NCBI GenBank assembly: GCA_905478555.1
Contig: CAJQIZ010000018.1
Coordinates: forward strand, 1 to 64,000
Source of the DNA: an uncultured Flavobacteriales bacterium
GTDB taxonomy: Bacteria; Bacteroidota; Bacteroidia; Flavobacteriales; BACL11
Reading direction: 5' to 3'
Length of the DNA: 64,000 bases
Shown here piece after piece: positions 54,065 through 61,095 of this stretch. How positions within the stretch are numbered: the first letter of the stretch is position 1; the number at the start of each line of letters is the position of its first letter. Below the pieces are notes generated by a model. It was not told the DNA's origin, ran no database searches, and was given only the letters and a program-made list of their open reading frames with translations. Position numbers and translations under genes: made by a program.

Positions 54065-54493
54065 TTATCTTTTCATATAATAATAATGCGTAACCACATT
54101 ACCTTCTTTCATTACAGTAGAATTAATAAAAGACCAACCGTATTTTGCAGCCTTATTTACAGCCTCTGCCATAGTTCTTAACGAACGAGAATCTGACATC
54201 AGTTCTATCATTTGTTTATCTCTGTTATTACCTACATCATAAGTAACAAAAAGCTTGGAATTAGGTTTAACTAATTCTTTCATCTGAACTTCTCTTCTGT
54301 CGGCAGATTCTTTTTCGTCTACACCTTCAGTAGCTATTATAATCTCCACTCCTTTTATAATCATAAAAGTAGCAGCAACTTCTTCTTTTACTTTTGTAGT
54401 AGTTGTCGTCTTTGTATCTTTTTTGCTTCTCTTCTGAGCTATAGTTGCAAACGGAATCGATGCAACTAACAATAGTAATGCAATTTTTTTCAT
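54065..54493 (-). CDS. Small secreted protein of unknown function
   Basis: 142 aa. Signal peptide (MKKIALLLLVASIPFATIAQ), a Lys/Thr-rich linker (KRSKKDTKTTTTTKVKEE), then a compact alpha/beta-looking region (FMIIKGVEIIIATEG, LFVTYDVGNNRDKQMIELMSDS, YGWSFINSTVMKEGNVVTHYYYMKR). No family recognised. It lies 44 bp after the prohibitin gene and is closed by its own terminator, so it is probably the last gene of that unit. Confidence 0.78.
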   Translation of the reverse strand: MKKIALLLLVASIPFATIAQKRSKKDTKTTTTTKVKEEVAATFMIIKGVEIIIATEGVDEKESADRREVQMKELVKPNSKLFVTYDVGNNRDKQMIELMSDSRSLRTMAEAVNKAAKYGWSFINSTVMKEGNVVTHYYYMKR

Positions 54494-54537
54494 TTTTTAG
54501 TTTTTTAGTTTTTATTTATGTTTATTATAAAATAATT

Positions 54538-55356
54538 TTATTGTCCTCCTAATATAATAGGTAAATCACCATCTCCGTTACCGATTACAATGACTTTAGC
54601 ATTCTCTGATTTTGCAATTTCTTGTGTTGCTTCTACTCCCTTCCATTTTAGTAATTGAGGAGTAATAGTTCGGTTCACAATTTGTTGAAACGTGGCAATA
54701 CCATTAGCTTCAATTTCTTTTCTTTCCGCTTCTTTTCTTGCTTTATCAATTTTAAACTCGTACTCCAACGACTCTTGTTCTTGTTTTAATTTTTGTTCAA
54801 TAGCCTTTACAAGTGTAGCTGGAAGAGTTACATCCCTAATATATATAGCAGGAAGATCAATATCTTTTTCACTAACAATTTTTAGGGTTTGTTTATAAAT
54901 TTCTTCTTCAATCTCTTTTCTTTTAGTATTATATAATTCTTCTGGCAAATAATTACCAATCACTTGTCTAGTAACTGATCTAACTGCTGGCTTAATAATC
55001 TTCTCCAGATAATTTGTCCCAAGATTATCATGTAAATATCCAATTCTATCAGCTACTGGCTTATGAAGAATAGATAAGTCTATTTTTATAGATAACCCAT
55101 TACTTGATAATACTTCCATTTTTTCGAAAGTTTCTGTTTCTTTCACATCATAAACAATCATATCGTTCCAGGGAGCTATAATATGTAATCCTTGTCCGTA
55201 AATTGTTTCCTTATCTAATCCATCTCCTAATGTCTCAAAAAGAACTCCTTTTTGTCCTGGGTTAATGGTTATAAACATACTAGATCCGAATATGAATACT
55301 AGTACAACTCCTAATAGTCCGAAAACTACAACTCTTGGTAATCCTTGATTTTCCAT
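54538..55356 (-). CDS. Prohibitin family (SPFH/Band 7) membrane protein
   Basis: 272 aa. One N-terminal helix (VVVFGLLGVVLVFIFGSSMFI), then the SPFH domain: INPGQKGVLFETLGDGLD, YGQGLHIIAPWNDMIVYDV, AVRSVTRQVIGNYLPEELYNTKR and a coiled-coil (EQKLKQEQESLEYEFKIDKARKEAERKEIEANG in pieces). Forms large membrane rings in homologues. Role here unknown. 25 bp after the DUF6340 gene. Confidence 0.92.
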   Translation of the reverse strand: MENQGLPRVVVFGLLGVVLVFIFGSSMFITINPGQKGVLFETLGDGLDKETIYGQGLHIIAPWNDMIVYDVKETETFEKMEVLSSNGLSIKIDLSILHKPVADRIGYLHDNLGTNYLEKIIKPAVRSVTRQVIGNYLPEELYNTKRKEIEEEIYKQTLKIVSEKDIDLPAIYIRDVTLPATLVKAIEQKLKQEQESLEYEFKIDKARKEAERKEIEANGIATFQQIVNRTITPQLLKWKGVEATQEIAKSENAKVIVIGNGDGDLPIILGGQ

Positions 55357-55381
55357 AATTTTTATTTTATTTTGTTATTAT

Positions 55382-56413
55382 TTAGTTATCTAATTGTTCT
55401 TTTAATCTTTCTGCGTCTTTCACTCTTCTTTTTAGAGTGTATATGTAGGATGTAGCTCTTTTTTCTCCCATTTGTTCAGCTTTTTTAGCGTATTCAATTG
55501 CAGTTTGTAAGCTTCCTTTTATTTCGGAAGCTACTGCTAAGTTGAAGTATGCTTTTCTGGCAATTTTATAATCTAAGTTTTCGGTGATGGGTTTCCATAT
55601 TTCTATTGCTTGTTCCCAATCTCCTCTTTTCACATAATTTTTTGCTAATTTAAACTCCTCCCCTTTTCCTATAAAATAGCTTCTACTTACTCTCAACCAA
55701 ACAGGGGTAATTCTTAATCCGTATTGTTCTCCAGCAAAAACACCTGAAGTTTTTAATGCTTGTTGTTTTGATGGTAACTGAGACATAGCGTCAGTATGAC
55801 TACTACCCCACGATTCAAATTCTTTTACTTCTGTAAAGGTATTTACATCTACTATTTTTTTTGTGATATTATTATAAATTCTCCACCCACTTTCTATATC
55901 CATTATTAAACTTACCGGATATCTAATTTCTTTTATTTTCGCTCCTTTTACAGTTTTAATTTTCACTACCGATTTCCCTTCAAAAGTTCGGGAATCAGAA
56001 TCGAAAGTAGAAAGTACAATTATGGCATCTGCACCATAAGTTTCGCATATCGTATTTACATCTTCCCAACTCAATATTTCAGGAAAGGTAGAAGTACCTG
56101 TTCCATTTAAAGTAATTTCACTTCCTTTTAAAGTATATCTTTCGGAGTTTTGCAACATGTCCGATAATCCTTTTACACAAAATTCCGATCCTTTTTTATC
56201 TGCTCCTATTCCTTCTCCACTAAACAAACCTTCTACTATATTTCCTACTATATTTCCTTTTCCGGCTATCGATCTGTTTACTACTATTACATTTTTAATC
56301 GACTGAGGAACGGAAATATCAGCTGGTCGTTGTACATTTACCATTACTGTAGCAGTACCACAACTTACAAATATACTCACTACTAATAAGAAAATCAAAT
56401 TTTTAAATCTCAC
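55382..56413 (-). CDS. DUF6340 family lipoprotein
   Basis: I place the start at GTG 56413 (343 aa, MRFKNLIFLLVVSIFVSCGTATVMV; lipobox Cys18). An earlier in-frame GTG at 56434 lies inside the -7 box and cannot be on the transcript. The body has VQRPADISVPQSIKNVIVVNRS, WEDVNTICETYGADAIIVLSTFDSD in pieces, and a C-terminal TPR-like part (KRGDWEQAIEIWKPI, ARKAYFNLAVASEIKGSLQTAIEYAKKAEQMG). It is a conserved Bacteroidota family of unknown function, probably anchored in the outer membrane. First gene of the prohibitin unit. Confidence 0.85.
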   Translation of the reverse strand: MRFKNLIFLLVVSIFVSCGTATVMVNVQRPADISVPQSIKNVIVVNRSIAGKGNIVGNIVEGLFSGEGIGADKKGSEFCVKGLSDMLQNSERYTLKGSEITLNGTGTSTFPEILSWEDVNTICETYGADAIIVLSTFDSDSRTFEGKSVVKIKTVKGAKIKEIRYPVSLIMDIESGWRIYNNITKKIVDVNTFTEVKEFESWGSSHTDAMSQLPSKQQALKTSGVFAGEQYGLRITPVWLRVSRSYFIGKGEEFKLAKNYVKRGDWEQAIEIWKPITENLDYKIARKAYFNLAVASEIKGSLQTAIEYAKKAEQMGEKRATSYIYTLKRRVKDAERLKEQLDN

Positions 56414-56433
56414 ATTATATTTTTTTAGGAGCA

Positions 56434-56441
56434 CAAAAGTA
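56434..56441 (-). promoter_or_regulatory. -7 promoter box of DUF6340-prohibitin unit
   Basis: Reads TACTTTTG on the minus strand, 20 bp before the GTG at 56413. This box decides the start codon choice. Confidence 0.7.
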
Positions 56442-56618
56442 ACAAAACAAATAGAATAATATTATAATATGGGTAATAAAAAAACTACGAGATTTTGGAA
56501 GCAAGTTAAAAATCTTCCTCTTTCTATTAAACAGTCTGATTATATTAACATATTACTATATACTATACTCCTATTATAAATTCAGCATTTATTACTCCAA
56601 GCAACTAACAACAATTAG

Positions 56619-56626
56619 TATCTTTG
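56619..56626 (+). promoter_or_regulatory. -7 promoter box of glycosyltransferase-tRNA maturation unit
   Basis: TATCTTTG, perfect TAnnTTTG, 25 bp before the ATG at 56652. Confidence 0.7.
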
Positions 56627-56651
56627 CCTAAATCACTACAAACATTAATTT

Positions 56652-57773
56652 ATGAGAATAGGGTTAGATGCTAAGCGTGCTTTTTACAATTATACCGGTT
56701 TAGGAAACTATTCCCGTGATGCCATACGTATCCTCTCTCATTACTATCCAACAGAGGAATATTTTTTATACAGTCCAAAAGAAAAGAAAAATAACAGATT
56801 ATCATTTCTACAGCAAAGAGACAATGTTTTTGTTCGCACCCCTTTCTCCTTTTTAGGAAACCTCTTTAAAAAATATTGGAGAACTTACGATATTGTAAAA
56901 GACCTACAGCAAGACGAGATAGATGTTTTTCATGGTCTTTCCCACGAATTACCAATTGGTATAGAAAAAACAAATATTAAATCAGTAGTCACTATTCACG
57001 ATCTCATTTTTATCAGATACCCCTATTTATTTCCTTACATAGATAGGAAAATATACTTTGAAAAATTTAAATCTGCTTGCAATCGATCCAATAAAATAAT
57101 TGCCATATCTGAGCAAACAAAAGCAGATATTATAAAATACTTTGGAACCGAAAAAAACAAAATTGATGTGGTATATCAAGGTTGCAATAAAGTATTTCAA
57201 TCTGAAATAGATGAAAAAACTAAAACAGACATTTGTAAAAAATATAATTTACCTACCCAATTTTTACTAAATGTAAGTAGTATTACTGATAGAAAAAACC
57301 AACTCACAATACTCAAAGCACTATTACATCTTCCTAATCAACATCTACTTATAATTGGAGATGGGAAAAAGTACAAACAACTTTGCCAAAATTTTGTTGC
57401 CAATAACAATTTATCTTCCCGGGTTACTTTCCTTAATGATTTAAACCTTTCTGAAATGGCTGCCCTTTATCAATCTGCTCAAATCATGATATATCCTTCC
57501 ATCTTTGAAGGTTTCGGTATTCCTATTTTAGAAGCTCTATTTTCCAAAATACCTGTAATAACATCTGTAGATAGTTGCTTTGCAGAAAGCGGAGGAAAAC
57601 ATTCTGTTTATATAAACCCACTAAAAGAAATAGAATTAGTAGAAGCCATTACCAAAATAAACTCCGACTCTTCTTTCCGAAACAATATGATTATTAAAGG
57701 ATACCAACACGCACAAAACTTTACCGATAGTAAAGTAGCAGCAAACCTTTACAAAACCTACAAATCCTTATAA
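56652..57773 (+). CDS. Family 4 glycosyltransferase (GT-B fold)
   Basis: 373 aa. N-terminal acceptor domain begins RIGLDAKRAFYNYTGLGNYSR and has DVFHGLSHELP and VVTIHDLIFIRYPYLFP. The C-terminal donor domain has FLLNVSSITDRKNQLTILKAL, LLIIGDGKKYKQL and the EX7E motif in PSIFEGFGIPILEALF. Makes a cell-surface glycan; sugar unknown. It is first in the unit and ends directly before the TsaC-like gene without a gap. Confidence 0.92.
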   Translation: MRIGLDAKRAFYNYTGLGNYSRDAIRILSHYYPTEEYFLYSPKEKKNNRLSFLQQRDNVFVRTPFSFLGNLFKKYWRTYDIVKDLQQDEIDVFHGLSHELPIGIEKTNIKSVVTIHDLIFIRYPYLFPYIDRKIYFEKFKSACNRSNKIIAISEQTKADIIKYFGTEKNKIDVVYQGCNKVFQSEIDEKTKTDICKKYNLPTQFLLNVSSITDRKNQLTILKALLHLPNQHLLIIGDGKKYKQLCQNFVANNNLSSRVTFLNDLNLSEMAALYQSAQIMIYPSIFEGFGIPILEALFSKIPVITSVDSCFAESGGKHSVYINPLKEIELVEAITKINSDSSFRNNMIIKGYQHAQNFTDSKVAANLYKTYKSL

Positions 57774-58316
57774 ATGGAAAAAGAAATTAGCAATTCAATA
57801 GAAGTTTTAAAAAATGGAGGAATACTACTCTACCCCACCGATACCATTTGGGGAATAGGTTGTGACGCTACAAACAAGCAGGCAATAAATAAAATATATA
57901 AAATAAAACAACGAGCAGAAAGCAAATCACTTATTTCATTAGTATCCGACACAAAAATGCTAAACAGATATACTAATCACCTTCCTAAAACAGATGTCAC
58001 TTCTAGTCCTACTACGGTAATATACCAAAATGTAGAAGGATTACCTAAAAACTTATTAGCAAGGGACAATACAGCTGCCCTACGGATTGTGCAAGATGAT
58101 TTCTGCAAAAAATTAATAGAACAATTTGGAAAAGGAATCGTTTCTACCTCTGCAAATATCAGTGGGGAAATAAGTCCGAAACAGTTTTCAGAAATCTCTA
58201 CTTACATAAAAAAAAATGCAGATTATATAGTAAATTTGCGGCAAGAAGAAAGAATGGAATTTCCTTCTTCCATTATAAAAATAAACGAAAACGGAATCAT
58301 AACAAAGATACGATAG
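57774..58316 (+). CDS. L-threonylcarbamoyladenylate synthase (Sua5/YciO/YrdC family)
   Basis: 180 aa, the short TsaC-like form without the extra Sua5 domain. Makes threonylcarbamoyl-AMP for t6A37 of ANN-decoding tRNAs. Motifs: GGILLYPTDTIWGIGCDATN, IYKIKQRAESKSLISLV, SSPTTVIYQN, TAALRIVQDDF and IVSTSANISGE. It overlaps the cca-type gene by 1 bp. A YciO paralogue is the alternative, but the presence of the KxR/SxN active-site motifs favours the synthase. Confidence 0.88.
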   Translation: MEKEISNSIEVLKNGGILLYPTDTIWGIGCDATNKQAINKIYKIKQRAESKSLISLVSDTKMLNRYTNHLPKTDVTSSPTTVIYQNVEGLPKNLLARDNTAALRIVQDDFCKKLIEQFGKGIVSTSANISGEISPKQFSEISTYIKKNADYIVNLRQEERMEFPSSIIKINENGIITKIR

Positions 58317-59737
58317 TGAATTTAAAACAACATCTTACCAACCCTATATTCAAATTTATATCTCAAGTTTCAGATAGTGAAAATTTAGAAACCTATGTAG
58401 TAGGTGGTTTCGTTAGAGATATATTACTAGAAAGAAAACAAGATAAAACAGATATCGATTTTGTTTGTGTAGGTTCGGGTATAGAATTAGCAAAATCAGT
58501 TGCCAAACAACTAAAAGGAAGTACGGATGTAAAATACTTTAAAAATTTTGGCACTGCTATGATTCATTATAATGGAGAAGATTATGAATTTGTAGGAGCC
58601 AGAAAAGAATCGTACAGAACAGATAGCAGAAAACCAATTGTAGAAGACGGTAGCTTGCAAGACGATCAAAACAGAAGAGATTTCACTATAAACGCCATGG
58701 CTATCTCATTAAACACAGCAACTTTCGGAGAACTTATCGATCCTTTTAACGGAAAAAAAGATTTAGAGTCAAAAACCATACAAACTCCATTAAATCCTGA
58801 TGTCACTTACACAGATGACCCCTTACGAATGATGAGAGCCATTCGTTTTGCATCTCAACTTAACTTCAAAATTACGGAAGAATCTTTACAATCTATTTGC
58901 AAAAATGCAGAGCGACTATCTATTATATCACAAGAACGAATTACAGAAGAATTAAATAAAATTCTACTCTCTAAAAAACCATCTGTTGGTCTTAAACTTT
59001 TATTCAACAGCAATTTATTACATCAGTTCTTCCCAGAAATGATAGAGTTATACGGAGTGGAAAAAAGAGGGAGTTTTGCACATAAAGATAATTTTTACCA
59101 CACCCTAGAAGTAATAGATAATATTAGAGAAAATACTAATAGTTTATGGTTAGTTTGGGCGGCTCTTCTACATGATATCGCCAAACCACAAACAAAAAAA
59201 TTTGAACAAGGACATGGTTGGACTTTTCATGGGCATGAATTCTTAGGAGGGAAAATGGTTCCCCGAATTTTTAAGAAATTAAAACTTCCCTTGAACGAAA
59301 AAATGAAGTATGTTAAAAAATTAGTCACTCTTCACTTACGACCAATAGTACTCTCACAAGATATTGTAACCGATTCGGCTATAAGGCGTTTACTATTTGA
59401 TGCAGGAGATGATGTAGATGATTTAATGACACTTTGTGAAGCAGATATTACATCAAAAAACCCTAAAAAAGTTGCAAAATATATCGATAACTTCAAATTA
59501 GTTAGATTAAAACTAAAAGAAATTGAAGAAAAAGATCAAATCCGAAATTGGCAACCACCAATAAGTGGAACAGAAATAATGGAGATATTCAATATCAAAG
59601 CAGGTAAAAAAGTAGGAATTTTAAAAAATTCGTTAAAAAACGCAATACTAGATGGTATAGTGAAAAATGAGAAAGAAGAAGCCCTGCTATTTATGAAAGA
59701 AAAATCAAAAGAATTAAATTTAAACTCTAATGATTAA
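58316..59737 (+). CDS. cca: CCA tRNA nucleotidyltransferase with HD domain
   Basis: 473 aa, GTG start at 58316 overlapping the previous stop. Class II nucleotidyltransferase head: VVGGFVRDILLERKQDKTDIDFVCVG (DxD), RKESYRTDSRKPIVEDGSLQDDQNRRDFTINAMA in pieces, LRMMRAIRFASQL and the ERITEELNKIL motif. An HD domain follows (LVWAALLHDIAKPQTK, FHGHEFLGGKM). It builds or repairs the tRNA 3' CCA end. 8 bp overlap with the next gene. Confidence 0.94.
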   Translation: MNLKQHLTNPIFKFISQVSDSENLETYVVGGFVRDILLERKQDKTDIDFVCVGSGIELAKSVAKQLKGSTDVKYFKNFGTAMIHYNGEDYEFVGARKESYRTDSRKPIVEDGSLQDDQNRRDFTINAMAISLNTATFGELIDPFNGKKDLESKTIQTPLNPDVTYTDDPLRMMRAIRFASQLNFKITEESLQSICKNAERLSIISQERITEELNKILLSKKPSVGLKLLFNSNLLHQFFPEMIELYGVEKRGSFAHKDNFYHTLEVIDNIRENTNSLWLVWAALLHDIAKPQTKKFEQGHGWTFHGHEFLGGKMVPRIFKKLKLPLNEKMKYVKKLVTLHLRPIVLSQDIVTDSAIRRLLFDAGDDVDDLMTLCEADITSKNPKKVAKYIDNFKLVRLKLKEIEEKDQIRNWQPPISGTEIMEIFNIKAGKKVGILKNSLKNAILDGIVKNEKEEALLFMKEKSKELNLNSND

Positions 59738-60212
59738 ATTAAGAATAATATTAGAAACAAAGGAAGATGTAATTCGTGAAATTGCAATAAGTAAACAAGA
59801 AAACCTAGAACAATTACACCACTCTATTATTAAACACTTTAATTTAGATGAATTTGAGATGGCATCCTTTTACAGATGTAATGCAAACTTGGAATTAGGA
59901 GAAGAAATATCCCTTTTCGATACTTCAGAAAATGGAATTCCATCAAATATAATGAACAATAACAGTATTTCCTCTATACTTTTTAAAGAGGAATCTCAAC
60001 TTGTATATGTCTATGATTTTCTTAAAATGTGGAGATTTCACATACAATTTGTAGAAGAAAATGAAAATTTAGAAAGTGGATGTATAAAATCCGTAGGAGA
60101 AGTACCCGATCAAGCTCCTGAAATAAACTTTGAAGAAGAAAGGAAAGAAGAATTTAATCCGAATGGAGACGCTTTTGATGATTCTGAAGAATTTGATAAC
60201 TATGAATACTAA
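59730..60212 (+). CDS. pRiA4b ORF-3-like (IS1096 TnpR-like) domain protein
   Basis: 160 aa: KLRIILETKEDVIREIAISKQENLEQLHHSIIKHFNLDEFEMASFY in pieces, then LVYVYDFLKMWRFHIQFVEE, followed by an acidic tail (NFEEERKEEFNPNGDAFDDSEEFDNYEY in pieces). The domain name comes from plasmid and IS elements, but in flavobacteria this gene is a chromosomal neighbour of miaA and nothing here suggests a mobile element. Overlaps cca by 8 bp and miaA by 11 bp. Function unknown. Confidence 0.82.
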   Translation: MIKLRIILETKEDVIREIAISKQENLEQLHHSIIKHFNLDEFEMASFYRCNANLELGEEISLFDTSENGIPSNIMNNNSISSILFKEESQLVYVYDFLKMWRFHIQFVEENENLESGCIKSVGEVPDQAPEINFEEERKEEFNPNGDAFDDSEEFDNYEY

Positions 60213-61095
60213 AACACTAATCATAGTTTTAGGACCTACCGCAATAGGAAAAACTTCCCTTAGTATACAACTTGCAAAGCACTTTAATACTGAAATTATT
60301 TCTGCAGATTCTCGCCAGTTTTATAAAGAATTACTTATTGGTGCTGCACCACCTAACACAGAAGAACTTAAAGAAGTCCAGCATCATTTTATTCAACATC
60401 TTTCTGTTTCAGAAGATTATAATGTAGGTAAGTTTGAAGAAGACGCAATAAATAAAATAGAAAAACTATTTATAAATAAAGATAAAATAATAATGGTAGG
60501 TGGTTCCGGATTATATATTGACTCTATATGTAAAGGTTTTGATAAAATGCCAGAAACACCTACAGGAATAAGAGAAAAAGTAATAGAACTCTACAAAAAA
60601 AACGGTTTAGAATTTTTGCAAAATGTAGTAGAAAAAAAAGACCCGCTATTTTACAAAGAAGTAGACAAAAACAATCCTCAACGACTCCTGCGTGCACTGG
60701 AAGTTATGTATAATACTAATAAAACTTTCTCATCATTAAGAAAAAAAGAAGATAAAAAAAGAAACTTTAATATTATAAAAATAGGATTAGAAAGCGATAG
60801 AGAGTTACTCTACAACAGAATAAATAGCAGAGTAGATAGAATGATGAAAAATGGTTTATTGAAAGAAGTTGAGTCTCTAATCAATTTTAAAAATAAAAAC
60901 TCATTACAAACAGTGGGTTATAAAGAAATATTTGAATACCTAGAAGGAGAAACTTCTATAAATGAAGCTATAAGTAAGATAAAACAAAATAGCAGAAGGT
61001 TTGCCAAAAGACAAATAACTTGGTTTAAAAAAGATACTTCAATTAAATATTTCTCTCCTAAAAGTTTAAAGGAAATTATTAAGTTTATCGGATAA
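60202..61095 (+). CDS. miaA: tRNA dimethylallyltransferase
   Basis: Adds the isopentenyl group to A37 of UNN-decoding tRNAs. Start ATG 60202 (297 aa, MNTKTLIIVLGPTAIGKTSL); an earlier in-frame ATG at 60130 lies deep within the upstream gene. Motifs: P-loop GPTAIGKTSLSI, ISADSRQFYKEL, GAAPP, MVGGSGLYIDSIC, NPQRLLRALEV, and the C-terminal QTVGYKEIFEYLEG and RRFAKRQITWFKKD. Its 3' end overlaps the convergent adhesin gene by 11 bp. Confidence 0.95.
   Translation: MNTKTLIIVLGPTAIGKTSLSIQLAKHFNTEIISADSRQFYKELLIGAAPPNTEELKEVQHHFIQHLSVSEDYNVGKFEEDAINKIEKLFINKDKIIMVGGSGLYIDSICKGFDKMPETPTGIREKVIELYKKNGLEFLQNVVEKKDPLFYKEVDKNNPQRLLRALEVMYNTNKTFSSLRKKEDKKRNFNIIKIGLESDRELLYNRINSRVDRMMKNGLLKEVESLINFKNKNSLQTVGYKEIFEYLEGETSINEAISKIKQNSRRFAKRQITWFKKDTSIKYFSPKSLKEIIKFIG

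Noticed and set aside
56414-56434. DUF6340 gene starting at GTG 56434
   Set aside because: That codon is inside the -7 box; GTG 56413 gives a clean lipoprotein signal peptide.
56469-56579. 36-codon plus-strand frame MGNKKTTRFWKQVKN...
   Set aside because: No promoter, no recognisable product, and it lies before the promoter of the next gene. Not supported.
59730-60212. Possible transposon remnant because of the IS1096 TnpR-like domain name
   Set aside because: Intact gene in a tight chromosomal operon, with no terminal repeats or transposase nearby.
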